A stretch of 64,000 nucleotides of DNA, from the NCBI RefSeq assembly GCF_029051725.1, contig NZ_JAACFU010000018.1:1-64000 (forward strand), in the 5' to 3' direction. This DNA is from Bradyrhizobium sp. CSS354. GTDB lineage: Bacteria > Pseudomonadota > Alphaproteobacteria > Rhizobiales > Xanthobacteraceae. Shown in pieces: positions 50,810 through 59,831 of the stretch (position 1 is its first letter; each line of letters begins with the position of its first letter). The position numbers were made by a program, and so were the translations under genes. The notes under the pieces were generated by a model. It ran no database searches, had not been told where the DNA came from, and worked only from the letters and a program-made list of their open reading frames with translations.

Positions 50810-53122
50810 ATGAATTTCATCGACAACCCCAAGAAGCTGCGTGGCTTCGAGAAGAACATCAAGGTCGAGAAGGTTTCGCGCCGCAGCATCTTGAAGGGGC
50901 TCGGCATCACCGGCGGCTTCGTGCTCGCGGCGCCCGTGATGTCACGCCAGGCGTTCGCCTACGAGACCGGCGCCGGCAAGATGCCGCACGGCGTCGTGGT
51001 CGATCCGCGCGTGTTCGTCGCGGTCGCACCCGACGGCACTGTCACCATCCTCGCCCACCGCGCCGAGATGGGCACCGGCGTGCGCACCAGCCTGCCGCTG
51101 ATCGTGGCCGAGGAGATGGAAGCCGACTGGTCCCGGGTCAAGGTGGAACAGGCCCATGGCGACGAGGTCAAATTCGGCAACCAAGACACCGACGGCTCGC
51201 GCAGCACGCGGCATTATTTGATGCCGATGCGCCAGATCGGCGCCTCCGCCCGCACCATGCTCGAGCAAGCCGCCGCCAAGCGCTGGGGGGTGCCGGCCAC
51301 CGAGGTCAAGGCCGTCAATCACGAGGTCGTCCACAGCGCGACGAGCCGCAAGCTCGGCTTCGGCGAGCTCGCAGCCGATGCCGCCAAGGAATCGGTGCCG
51401 AGCATCGAAGGGCTCAAGCTGAAGGACCCCAAGGACTTCCGCTATCTCGGCAAGGGCCAGATCGGCATCGTCGATCTCCACGACATCACCACCGGCAAGG
51501 CGCGTTACGGTGCCGACGTGCGGCTGCCTGGCATGAAGTATGCCGTGATCGCCCGCCCGCCGGTAACAGGCGGCAAGCTGGTCAAGTTCGATCCGGACGC
51601 CGCGCTGAAGGTTCCGGGCGTCGAGAAGGTGATGCAAGTGCGCGGCTGGCCGTGGCCGTCGAAATTCCAACCGCTCGGCGGCGTTGCCGTGATCGCCCGC
51701 AACACCGGTGCGGCGATCAAGGGCCGCGACGCGCTGAAGCTGACGTGGGACGATGGCGCCAACGGCAAATACGACTCCGTCGCCTACCGCAAGGAGCTCG
51801 AGGAAGCCTCACGCAAGCCGGGCCTTGTCGTGCGCCAGGAAGGCGACGCCGAGGCTGCTCTGAAGGGCGCCGACAAGGTCGTCGTCGGCGAATATTATCT
51901 GCCGCATCTTGCCCATGTCAGCATGGAGCCGCCGGTGGCGGTCGCCGACGTCAAGGGTGACAAGGCGGAGATCTGGGCGCCGGTGCAGAGCCCGGGCGGT
52001 ACGCGCGAGGACGTCGCGAAGACGCTCGGCATTCCCGAGGGCAATGTCACCGTCAACGTCACGCTGCTCGGCGGCGGCTTCGGCCGCAAGTCGAAATGCG
52101 ACTTTGCGCTCGAGGCCGCGCTGCTGTCGAAGGAGCTCGGCGTGCCTGTCAAGGTGCAGTGGACGCGCGAGGACGACGTCCGCCACGATTTCCTGCACAC
52201 GGTCTCCGTGGAACGGATCGAGGCGGGGCTCGACAAGAGTGGCAAGGTGATCGCATGGCGCCATCGCAGCGTCGCCCCGACCATCGCTTCGACGTTCGCC
52301 GCGGGTGCCAAGAACGAGGCCCCCTTCGAACTCGGCATGGGCTTGGTCGATATGCCGTTCGAGATCGCGAACATCTCCTGCGAGAACCCGGAGGCCGCGG
52401 CGTTCACCCGCATCGGCTGGTTCCGCTCGGTCTCGAACATCCCGCGCGCCTTTGCGGTGCAGTCGATGGTGGGTGAGATCGCCCATGCGACCGGCCGCGA
52501 CCAGAAGGAGACGCTGCTCGCGCTGATCGGCAGCCCGCGCATCGTCAAGCCTGCTGTGAAGGACATGTGGAACTACGGCGAGCCCTTGGACAGCTATCCG
52601 ATCGACACCGCGCGCCTGCGCAAGGTGGTCGAGCTGGTCGCCGAGAAGGGCGAATGGGGCCGTCAGGTGCCGAAGGGCCATGGCCTCGGCATCGCCGTAC
52701 ACCGCAGCTTCGTCAGCTATATCGCGACCATCGTCGAGGTGGCCGTCGACGACAAGGGCAAGCTGACGGTGCCGCGGGTGGACACTGCCATCGACTGCGG
52801 CACCTATGTCAACCCCGAGCGCATCGCCTCGCAAATCGAGGGTGCTGCAATCATGGGGCTCAGTCTCGCCAAGTACGGCGAGATCACCTTCAAGGACGGC
52901 AAGGTGCAGCAGAAGAACTTCGACGACTTCCAGGTCCTCAGGATGGACGAATCTCCTGTGGTAACCAACGTCTACATCGTGCCGCCCGGACCCGACATGC
53001 CGCCGAGCGGCGTGGGCGAGCCCGGTGTCCCGCCATTCGCGCCGGCGCTGATGAACGCCATCTTCGCCGCGACCGGAAAACGCATCCGCAGCCTGCCGCT
53101 TGGCAAGCAATTGGAAGCATAA
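50810..53122 (+). CDS. Molybdopterin-binding large subunit, IorB-like aldehyde/isoquinoline oxidoreductase
   Basis: A 770-residue subunit with a twin-arginine signal (VSRRSILKGLGITGGFVLAA), so the complex goes to the periplasm. Xanthine-dehydrogenase-family molybdenum domain: LLGGGFGRKSKCDFALEAAL, and the catalytic Glu in PSGVGEPGVPPFAPA near the C-terminus. There is no FAD subunit gene; electrons probably go to cytochrome c or another acceptor. Next to formaldehyde genes and PQQ dehydrogenases it could oxidise aldehydes made from alcohols, an inference. Confidence 0.92.
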   Translation: MNFIDNPKKLRGFEKNIKVEKVSRRSILKGLGITGGFVLAAPVMSRQAFAYETGAGKMPHGVVVDPRVFVAVAPDGTVTILAHRAEMGTGVRTSLPLIVAEEMEADWSRVKVEQAHGDEVKFGNQDTDGSRSTRHYLMPMRQIGASARTMLEQAAAKRWGVPATEVKAVNHEVVHSATSRKLGFGELAADAAKESVPSIEGLKLKDPKDFRYLGKGQIGIVDLHDITTGKARYGADVRLPGMKYAVIARPPVTGGKLVKFDPDAALKVPGVEKVMQVRGWPWPSKFQPLGGVAVIARNTGAAIKGRDALKLTWDDGANGKYDSVAYRKELEEASRKPGLVVRQEGDAEAALKGADKVVVGEYYLPHLAHVSMEPPVAVADVKGDKAEIWAPVQSPGGTREDVAKTLGIPEGNVTVNVTLLGGGFGRKSKCDFALEAALLSKELGVPVKVQWTREDDVRHDFLHTVSVERIEAGLDKSGKVIAWRHRSVAPTIASTFAAGAKNEAPFELGMGLVDMPFEIANISCENPEAAAFTRIGWFRSVSNIPRAFAVQSMVGEIAHATGRDQKETLLALIGSPRIVKPAVKDMWNYGEPLDSYPIDTARLRKVVELVAEKGEWGRQVPKGHGLGIAVHRSFVSYIATIVEVAVDDKGKLTVPRVDTAIDCGTYVNPERIASQIEGAAIMGLSLAKYGEITFKDGKVQQKNFDDFQVLRMDESPVVTNVYIVPPGPDMPPSGVGEPGVPPFAPALMNAIFAATGKRIRSLPLGKQLEA

Positions 53123-53179
53123 AGGCGGGAACACAAGGCGGCCTCGCGCCGTTTGCATCGATCTGACAGGAGCAGATCG

Positions 53180-53440
53180 ATGACCAACATCTCAAGGGCG
53201 CTCGCAGTCTCGTTGCTGTCGGGCGCCTTTCTTTTGACGGCCACTGGCGCATACGCCCAGAGCAACACCACGCCGCCGACCACGGCGACGCGCCCCAGCA
53301 CGCCGGACCAGAACTCCCTGCCCAACGCCAATGCCCCGCCCCCTTCGACCACCCAGACCACCGGGCAGCACAATCCCGATCCCAAGGTTCGCGAGATGAA
53401 CCAGAAGGAAAAGGACAAGGTCGAGCGCGAGGGGAAATAG
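53180..53440 (+). CDS. Small exported hypothetical protein, Pro/Thr/Asn-rich
   Basis: An 86-residue protein with AGGAGC upstream of the ATG, signal peptide ending GAYAQ and a low-complexity mature part (TTPPTTATRPSTPDQNSLPN) closing with a charged helix (VREMNQKEKDKVEREGK). It is a common style of small Bradyrhizobium envelope protein with no known function. It starts 57 bp after the IorB-like gene. Confidence 0.6.
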   Translation: MTNISRALAVSLLSGAFLLTATGAYAQSNTTPPTTATRPSTPDQNSLPNANAPPPSTTQTTGQHNPDPKVREMNQKEKDKVEREGK

Positions 53441-53467
53441 CGATCTCGCGTTGCGTGCGAGCGCATC

Positions 53468-53553
53468 GTCGTGGCCGGGCTTGTCCCGGCCGTCTACGAG
53501 CGTTGCTATGACACGAAGACCGTGGATGCCCGGGACAAGCCGGGCATGACGAC
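53468..53553. repeat. Dispersed palindromic repeat (copy 2)
   Basis: Arms GTGGCCGGGCTTGTCCCGGC and CCCGGGACAAGCCGGGCATG fold on each other. It is the same family as 28006-28091, with which it shares long stretches such as GTGGATGCCCGGGACAAGC. Confidence 0.75.
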
Positions 53554-53589
53554 TTTCGTGGCGTGGGCAACAATCCCGTCACGCACGCA

Positions 53590-53621
53590 AAATGCGGCGG
53601 ACGCTGCCGTCCGCCGCATTT
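53590..53621. terminator. Hairpin terminator between convergent genes
   Basis: A perfect 14-bp stem (AAATGCGGCGGACG with CGTCCGCCGCATTT) closes a CTGC loop. It lies 40 bp past the stop of the minus-strand PQQ dehydrogenase gene, where a short T-run follows on that strand. Confidence 0.7.
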
Positions 53622-53661
53622 GCCCCCTGACACTCCGCTACTTTCGATCCGCCAGCGGAGC

Positions 53662-55401
53662 CTACTTCTTCAGCGCGAACACCCAGATCACGCCACCCTG
53701 CGGCACGTTGGCTTCGATGCCGATATTATTGGTCACGAGTGCATCCTGGATGCGCTGCGCATCCACGCCCCATCCCGACTGGATCGCGATGTATTGCGTG
53801 CCGTCGATCTCATAAGACACTGGCATGCCCATGATGCCGGAGTTGGTCTTCTGCTCCCACAGCAGCTCGCCACTCTTGGCGTTGAAGGCGCGGAAGTTGC
53901 GGTCGTTGGTGCCGCCCACGAAGACGAGATCGCCCGCGGTTGCCGTCACTGAGCCGAACAGCTGCGATTTCGGGAAGTTGTGTTGCCACATCTTCTTGCC
54001 CGTGACGGGATCCCAGGCCTGGAGCTCGCCGAAATGATCGGCACCCGGCTTCGTCTTCAGGCCTATGTCCTCCGGCTTTGTCCCGAGCCAGAGCTCGCCG
54101 GGCTTGAGCGGAACCTTCTCGCCGGTGAACCCGCCGCAGAAATTCTCGTTGGCGGGCACGTAGACGAGGCCGGTCTTCTGGCTGTAGGCCGCCGACGGCC
54201 AATCCTTGCCGCCCCACAGCGACGGACAGAATTCCACGCGCTTGCCGACCATCGGCTTGTGCGCGGGATCGACGATCGGCCTGCCGCTCTCGGCGTCGAT
54301 GCCCTTCCAGACGTCGGTGGAGACGAACGGCCAGCCGGCAACGTAGTTGATCTTGGTCGGCGTGCGCTCGAGTATCCAGAAGATCGCGTCGCGTCCCGGA
54401 TGGACCAGGCTCTTGATGTTGCGACCGTCGCGTTGCAGGTCGATCAACATCGGCGCTTCGACCTCGTCCCAGTCCCAGGAATCGTTCTGGTGATACTGGT
54501 GATAGGTCTTGATCTTGCCGGTGTTCGGATCGAGCGCGAGCACCGAGGAGGTATAGAGATTATCGCCGGGATGCATCTCGCCGGGCCACGGCGCTGCGTT
54601 GCCGACCCCCCAATAAATCGTCTTGGTCTCCTTGTCGTAATTGCCGGTCATCCAGGCCGAGCCGCCGCCGTTCTTCCAGTCGTCGCCCTGCCACGTATCG
54701 TGGCCGGGCTCGCCTTCGCCCGGAATGGTATAGGTCCGCCACAGCTCCTTGCCGTCCTTGGCATCATAGGCGGCGACATAGCCGCGCACGCCGAACTCGC
54801 CGCCGGAGCCGCCAACGATGACCTTGCCGTCGATGATCAGCGGCATCAGGGTCATGTACTGGCCCTTCTTGTAGTCCTGCACCTTGGTGTCCCACACCAC
54901 CTTGCCGGTCTTGGCGTCGAGCGCGACGACATGGTCGTCGGTGGTGGCGAGATAGAGCTTGTCCTCCCACAGGCCGACGCCGCGGCTGGTCGGATGCAAC
55001 TGGAACAGATCGTCGGGGAGCTGCCGCTTGTAGCGCCAATATTCGTCGCCGGTCTTGGCGTTCAGCGCGATCACCTGCCCCATCGGGGTCGCCACGAACA
55101 TCACGCCGTTGTTGACGATCGGCGGCGCTTCGTGACCTTCGACCACGCCGGTCGCGAAGGTCCAGACCGGCGTCAGGTTCTTCACGTTGGAGGCGTTGAT
55201 CTGGTCGAGCGGGCTGTAGCCCTGCCCGTCATAGGTCCGCCGGTAAAGCATCCAATTGGCGGGCTCCGGATTTTCCAATCGCTGCGCGGTGACCGGAGAA
55301 TAATTCTCGATCGGGCCTGATACGGCGACGGTCGAGGCAAGAGTCGATGCAAGACATGTGAAGGCGACGAAGCCGGACAGTAACCACTGCTTCCTGGTCA
55401 T
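53662..55401 (-). CDS. PQQ-dependent dehydrogenase, methanol/ethanol family, lacking vicinal disulfide
   Basis: A 579-residue periplasmic quinoprotein (signal WLLSGFVAFTCLASTLASTV). Metal ligands Glu202 (GGSGGEFGVRG), Asn268 (GVGNAAPWPG), catalytic Asp310 and Asp312 (SWDWDEVEAP) are present, the last pointing to a lanthanide-using enzyme. The adjacent-cysteine disulfide is missing: the region reads LHPTSRGVGL. It is preceded on the same strand by a Rieske protein gene instead of a cytochrome. The substrate is unknown; family members oxidise alcohols or aldehydes. ATG 55401 has GGGGAA upstream. Confidence 0.9.
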   Translation of the reverse strand: MTRKQWLLSGFVAFTCLASTLASTVAVSGPIENYSPVTAQRLENPEPANWMLYRRTYDGQGYSPLDQINASNVKNLTPVWTFATGVVEGHEAPPIVNNGVMFVATPMGQVIALNAKTGDEYWRYKRQLPDDLFQLHPTSRGVGLWEDKLYLATTDDHVVALDAKTGKVVWDTKVQDYKKGQYMTLMPLIIDGKVIVGGSGGEFGVRGYVAAYDAKDGKELWRTYTIPGEGEPGHDTWQGDDWKNGGGSAWMTGNYDKETKTIYWGVGNAAPWPGEMHPGDNLYTSSVLALDPNTGKIKTYHQYHQNDSWDWDEVEAPMLIDLQRDGRNIKSLVHPGRDAIFWILERTPTKINYVAGWPFVSTDVWKGIDAESGRPIVDPAHKPMVGKRVEFCPSLWGGKDWPSAAYSQKTGLVYVPANENFCGGFTGEKVPLKPGELWLGTKPEDIGLKTKPGADHFGELQAWDPVTGKKMWQHNFPKSQLFGSVTATAGDLVFVGGTNDRNFRAFNAKSGELLWEQKTNSGIMGMPVSYEIDGTQYIAIQSGWGVDAQRIQDALVTNNIGIEANVPQGGVIWVFALKK

Positions 55402-55514
55402 GGCGTTCCCCTTTTCATCCGTTTGAATTCTTGTTTGAATTCTTGTCGTTCGTCCCGTCGTCCGCCCATCGGCGGATGCGGTCTCTCGTGACGCGGGCAC
55501 AACCCGCACGCCCA

Positions 55515-56168
55515 TCATCCCGGCTGCGCGCCACCTACCTTTCCGATGAAGTTTCCGGCGACGCTGAGCGAGCCGTCAGCCAGCGTCAGCGGCAGCGCAG
55601 CGAGCCGTCGCGGCGCCGGCCCAAATACGACCTGCGCGCCCGCGCGAGGATCGTATTCGGAGTTGTGGCACATGCATTTGAGCACTTCCTTGTCGCCGAC
55701 ATCGCTCTTCACCCAGGCTGTGACGGGACAGCCGGCATGCGAGCAGATTGCCGAATAGGCGATGATGCCGTCGACGGCGCGCGCTTTCGTCTGCTCGTCG
55801 AGCTCGGCGGGGTCGAGCCGGATGATCAGGATCTCGTTGAGGCGCGAGGCGCTGCGCACGACCGATGTCTTCGGATCTTTCGGCCAGGCATGCACCGGCG
55901 GTCCGCCGGCCGACAGAGCGGCCGCGGTGACGGGCTTCCCCTCCTGGTCGCCTTCGGAGAATACGAGCAGATCGCCTTTCTGAGGCCGCTCGTCGGAGCC
56001 GGGCGCATCCTCGCCCGCGTGGACCTGCGTGGAACAGGCGAGACACGCCGTGGTGGCCAGCGCACTCATCAGGAGCGTCCGCCGAGTTTGCTCCCTGCAA
56101 GCGTCAGCTTCGGATTCCGCAGTGTTGTCGGAGGGTGAAGAGGATGTGTTGAACGATGCACGCGACAT
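55515..56168 (-). CDS. Exported Rieske [2Fe-2S] protein paired with PQQ dehydrogenase
   Basis: A 217-residue protein with a Tat-like signal (QTRRTLLMSALATTACLACS) and a Rieske domain. The cluster ligands are Cys142 and His144 (CSHAGCP) and Cys165 and His168 (CMCHNSEYDP), with Cys147 and Cys167 as the stabilising disulfide. Rieske centres carry single electrons at fairly high potential. It ends 114 bp before the PQQ dehydrogenase start on the same strand, so it may be that enzyme's redox partner. The start is uncertain: in-frame starts exist up to 56303 but lack good binding sites. Confidence 0.83.
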   Translation of the reverse strand: MSRASFNTSSSPSDNTAESEADACREQTRRTLLMSALATTACLACSTQVHAGEDAPGSDERPQKGDLLVFSEGDQEGKPVTAAALSAGGPPVHAWPKDPKTSVVRSASRLNEILIIRLDPAELDEQTKARAVDGIIAYSAICSHAGCPVTAWVKSDVGDKEVLKCMCHNSEYDPRAGAQVVFGPAPRRLAALPLTLADGSLSVAGNFIGKVGGAQPG

Positions 56169-56434
56169 GCGTGCAAGCAGGCGCTGGAACTCTGCCGAAA
56201 AAAAGGCAGAGATTTTTTCCCGCAGTGCATCAATACAGCTTTGCTCGCACTGATTGAACGCGAACACGCGCATTTGCGCGCATATTTTGAATTGCAACAT
56301 CACGCTACGCGACCGGCATGATGATTTTGCAGATCAGGTCAATGCTGTCGGTATTGGTGCAATGCGCCGACGCCCGGCGCGATCGTAGCGAGATCAGTGC
56401 GGCTTGCGCATTTCTCAGGCAGGCATTCTGTATT

Positions 56435-56899
56435 CTAGGAGCGGAGCACGTGACGCGGCGAAGCGATGCGCCCGGCCAAGGTCGCCGACGCCATCTCGAA
56501 GCTGTCGGCGATGCGGCGCGCCCTGTCGATGAACAGGGCGGCTGCCTGCGACGGGCAGACCTCGCGCGCGGTCTGTTCGAACAGATCGAGCCAGCGGTCG
56601 AAATGATCCCCAACGAGGCTCAACGGCATATGCGCCCGCATGGGCGAACCGTGGTAGCGGCCGCTCATCAGCACGACCGACGACCAGAAATCCCGGAGCT
56701 TGGCCAGATGCTCGTCCCAATTCTGCACGACCGCGAACACCGGCCCCAACAGCTCATCCTCGCGCACGCGCCCGTAGAAGCGGGTGACGAGTTCCCCGAT
56801 CATCTCTTCGGTGATCCCCGTGCGCTCGATTGCATCCTGGGTCAGCAAATTCCGCCGCGCGGTCGCAGCCTCGCGCTCGGCCTTCAGTCGATCCGACAT
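56435..56899 (-). CDS. Group III truncated haemoglobin
   Basis: A 154-residue globin. The pattern ITEEMIGELVTRFYGRVRED, then LGPVFAVVQNWDEHLAKLRD followed by FWSSVVLMSGRYHGSPMRAH, and the PLSLVGDHFDRWLDLFEQTA region with the proximal His, are typical of group III truncated haemoglobins. These bind oxygen or NO, role often unclear. It lies 266 bp upstream of the Rieske gene on the same strand and could be part of the same unit. The start 56899 fits family length. Confidence 0.9.
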   Translation of the reverse strand: MSDRLKAEREAATARRNLLTQDAIERTGITEEMIGELVTRFYGRVREDELLGPVFAVVQNWDEHLAKLRDFWSSVVLMSGRYHGSPMRAHMPLSLVGDHFDRWLDLFEQTAREVCPSQAAALFIDRARRIADSFEMASATLAGRIASPRHVLRS

Positions 56900-57036
56900 G
56901 TCCCTTGTTATCCGTTCCGTTGTTCCCGCAGGCCGCCCGTTCGACATTGTCGGGCCGATTGCGCGCGGCGTCTTTGTCGCAGCGCAAATCGCGGGGTCTG
57001 GCGGCGAGCACTCAAGGCCCGCCGCCCGCGCCATTG

Positions 57037-57888
57037 TCAGGCGCTGTAGGTGTAAAAGCCCTGCCCCGTCTTGCGGCCGAGATGGCCGGCGTCGACCATT
57101 TCCCTGAGCAAGGGGGCTGGACGGTATTTGGGGTCGTTGAAGCCTTTGTAAAAGACCTCCATCACCGACAACATGGTGTCGAGCCCGACGAGATCGGCGA
57201 GCGCCAGCGGCCCGATCGGATGGTTGCAGCCGAGCTTCATGCCGGCATCGATCTCTTCCGCCGTCGCAATCCCTTCCTGAAGCGCGAAGATCGCCTCGTT
57301 GATCATCGGGCACAGGATGCGGTTGACGGCGAAGCCGGGGCTGTTCTTGGCCGTGATCGCCACCTTGCCGACGCGCTTGGCGAAATCGAGCGACTTGGCG
57401 TGGGTGTCGTCGGAGGTCTGCAGGCCGCGGATCAGCTCCAGCAGCGCCATCACCGGAACCGGATTGAAGAAGTGCATGCCGATGAAGCGGTCGGGGCGGT
57501 CGGTCGCCGCGGCGAGCTTCGTGATCGAGATCGACGAGGTGTTCGTGGCGAGCAGCGTGCGCGGCGACAGCGTCGCACAGAGATCCTTCAGGATCTTGAC
57601 CTTGAGTTCCTCGTTCTCGGTCGCGGCCTCGATGACGAGGTCACAGTCGACGAGCTTGGCGCGGTCGGTGGTGCCGGTGATGCGCTTGAGCGTGGCGTCG
57701 CGATCGCCCGCCGACATCTTCTCCTTTTTGACCAGACGCTCGAGGCTGCCGCCGACCGTCGAAATCCCGCGGTTCACCGCCGCATCGGAAATATCGACCA
57801 TCACGACCGAAAGCCCGGCCGCGGCACAAATCTGCGCGATGCCGTTGCCCATTGTCCCTGCCCCGATGATGCCAACGGTTTGGATCAT
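57037..57888 (-). CDS. 3-hydroxybutyryl-CoA dehydrogenase
   Basis: A 283-residue enzyme. The N-terminal NAD fold is IIGAGTMGNGIAQICAAAGL and the catalytic His-Glu area reads FIGMHFFNPVPVMALLELI. GFAVNRILCPMINEAI and DLVGLDTMLSVMEV complete the helical domain. It interconverts acetoacetyl-CoA and 3-hydroxybutyryl-CoA, in butyrate/PHB-type or beta-oxidation metabolism. The thiolase at 11570 could act in the same pathway but is far away. Confidence 0.95.
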   Translation of the reverse strand: MIQTVGIIGAGTMGNGIAQICAAAGLSVVMVDISDAAVNRGISTVGGSLERLVKKEKMSAGDRDATLKRITGTTDRAKLVDCDLVIEAATENEELKVKILKDLCATLSPRTLLATNTSSISITKLAAATDRPDRFIGMHFFNPVPVMALLELIRGLQTSDDTHAKSLDFAKRVGKVAITAKNSPGFAVNRILCPMINEAIFALQEGIATAEEIDAGMKLGCNHPIGPLALADLVGLDTMLSVMEVFYKGFNDPKYRPAPLLREMVDAGHLGRKTGQGFYTYSA

Positions 57889-58129
57889 TGCCTCAAATCC
57901 TTCATCCTTGCGGACGTGCCATACCGGCCCCGTCCCATTGTTCCTGGATCAGGGTCTAGCACCGCCCCCGGCCGGGTGCGACCCGATCCTGTCCTTCCTT
58001 AAAGCATCCAAGGCGGGAATAAAGCCGCCTTCCGGTCGCGAAACGGCATGATTTCGCGCCCCGGCCCGTTTGGCCCGGCCTATCTGCGGCATCCCTTGCC
58101 CCGGGAGCCGGGCTCGCGGCGGTAACGGC

Positions 58130-59608
58130 TTAACCGAGACGAAGCACCTTGCCCGGATTCATGATGTTCTTGGGATCGAGCGCCCGCTTGATCGTGCGCA
58201 TGATGTCGAGCTCGGTCCGGGAGCGATAGTGCTGGAGCTCGTCGAGCTTCTCGATGCCGATGCCATGTTCCGCCGAGATCGAGCCGCCCATCGAGGTGAT
58301 GAGGTCGTTGACGGCCCGTGTGATCGCCGCGGAATACTGGGAGAGCGTATCGCGGTCCATGCCCTTCGGGCCCATGAAGGAGAAGTGTACGTTGCCGTCT
58401 CCGATGTGGCCGAGCGGATAGGGGCGGATCGCGGGCAAGATTGCGAGCACGGCCTCGAGACCGCTGTCGATAAACTCGGGAATCCTGGAGACCGCGACCG
58501 ACACGTCGTAGCTCAAGCCCGGACCTTCGGTGCGCGATGCCTCGGCGACAGCCTCGCGAATCCGCCACATGTTGCGCGACTGCGCTTCGGTTTGCGCGAT
58601 CACCGCATCCAGCACCCGGCCCGCCTCGAGTTGGTCGGCCAGGAACTGCTCCATCCTGTCCGACATGCCCGTGCCGCCGTCCTGCCGTGGCCGGGCCGAC
58701 GACCATTCGAGAAGGAGATACCATTCGGTCTGAGCCTTGAGAGGATCCTGAGTGCCGGGAATGTGGCGCAGCACCATGTCGGTGCACGCACGGCTGATGA
58801 GCTCACAGGAGCCGACATTGTCATCGGAAGCGGCATGCGCCTGCGACAGCAGGTCGATGGCGGCCTTGGGATCGCGAATCGCGAGCCACGCCGTGCACAC
58901 GTCTTTCGGCGCCGGCCAGAGTTTCAGCACCGCCTTGGTGATGATGCCGAGCGTCCCTTCGGCGCCCATGAACAGATGCTTGAGATCATAGCCGGTGTTG
59001 TCCTTCTTGAGTGCGCGCAGGCCGTCCCAGACATCGCCGTTAGCCAGCACGACTTCGAGACCCAACACCAGATTTCGCGCATTGCCATAACGCAGCACCT
59101 GCACGCCGCCGGCATTGGTGGACAGATTGCCTCCGATCATGCACGAGCCCTGAGCACCCAGGCTGAGCGGAAAGAGGCGATCGTGGCGCGCAGCTGTGTC
59201 CTGAAGCGTCTCGAGGATGCAGCCTGCCTCCACGGTCATGGTGTAGCCGACCGGATCGACATCCAGCACCTGGTTCATGCGACCGAGCGACAGCACGATG
59301 CCGCGGTGCATGGGCCACGGCGTGGCACCGCCCATCAGGCCGGTGTTGCCACCTTGCGGAACGATGGCAATGCCGTTGTCGTAGCAGAGCTTGGCGACAG
59401 CGGAGACTTCCGCGGTGCTGGCCGGACGCACGACCGCCGCGGCCTGCCCCGCCAGTTCGCCGCGCCAGTCGGTCACGAAGGGTTGTTTGTCTTGCTCATC
59501 CAGGATCAGGCCTTTGTCGCCGACGATGGTCCGCAAGCGGTCGAGAACGGCTGACGTCACGGGCGCGGTCGGAATCGAAGGAGCGGTGGGAAGGGCTGCA
59601 CCCGGCAT
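58130..59608 (-). CDS. FAD-binding oxidoreductase (D-lactate/D-2-hydroxyglutarate dehydrogenase family)
   Basis: A 492-residue flavoprotein of the FAD_binding_4/FAD-oxidase_C type. Flavin-binding blocks are VPQGGNTGLMGGATPWPMHR and LGAQGSCMIGGNLSTNAGGV. The C-terminal domain has HIGDGNVHFSFM and SAEHGIGIEK, with catalytic/metal-binding histidines. Such enzymes oxidise D-lactate, D-2-hydroxyglutarate or related acids. The ATG at 59608 has GAGAGGAA upstream; the frame further up is not conserved. Substrate not readable. Confidence 0.92.
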   Translation of the reverse strand: MPGAALPTAPSIPTAPVTSAVLDRLRTIVGDKGLILDEQDKQPFVTDWRGELAGQAAAVVRPASTAEVSAVAKLCYDNGIAIVPQGGNTGLMGGATPWPMHRGIVLSLGRMNQVLDVDPVGYTMTVEAGCILETLQDTAARHDRLFPLSLGAQGSCMIGGNLSTNAGGVQVLRYGNARNLVLGLEVVLANGDVWDGLRALKKDNTGYDLKHLFMGAEGTLGIITKAVLKLWPAPKDVCTAWLAIRDPKAAIDLLSQAHAASDDNVGSCELISRACTDMVLRHIPGTQDPLKAQTEWYLLLEWSSARPRQDGGTGMSDRMEQFLADQLEAGRVLDAVIAQTEAQSRNMWRIREAVAEASRTEGPGLSYDVSVAVSRIPEFIDSGLEAVLAILPAIRPYPLGHIGDGNVHFSFMGPKGMDRDTLSQYSAAITRAVNDLITSMGGSISAEHGIGIEKLDELQHYRSRTELDIMRTIKRALDPKNIMNPGKVLRLG

Positions 59609-59831
59609 GTGTTCCTCTCTTTTCGGCCGTTCAGCGCCTTGGGGCGCGCCAGCCTTCGTTCTTGTTTTCATTCTGGGCGGTGGTGCGACGACCCTAGCAT
59701 AGGGGTCGCGCTTGCGGGAACGTCCCCGGCAGTAAGCCTCGTGCGGATTTGCCCGGAATGCTGAACGCAGGTGCACTTCCGCCGAGCTCCCGCATACCCT
59801 ACTGTGCCCGATCAAATTCGGATTGGAGATC

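Noticed and set aside
51809..53158. Minus-strand open frame of about 449 codons
   Set aside because: Antisense to the molybdenum hydroxylase large subunit gene.
56281..56434. Small gene or operator between Rieske and globin genes
   Set aside because: No plausible start, ribosome site or symmetry strong enough to report.
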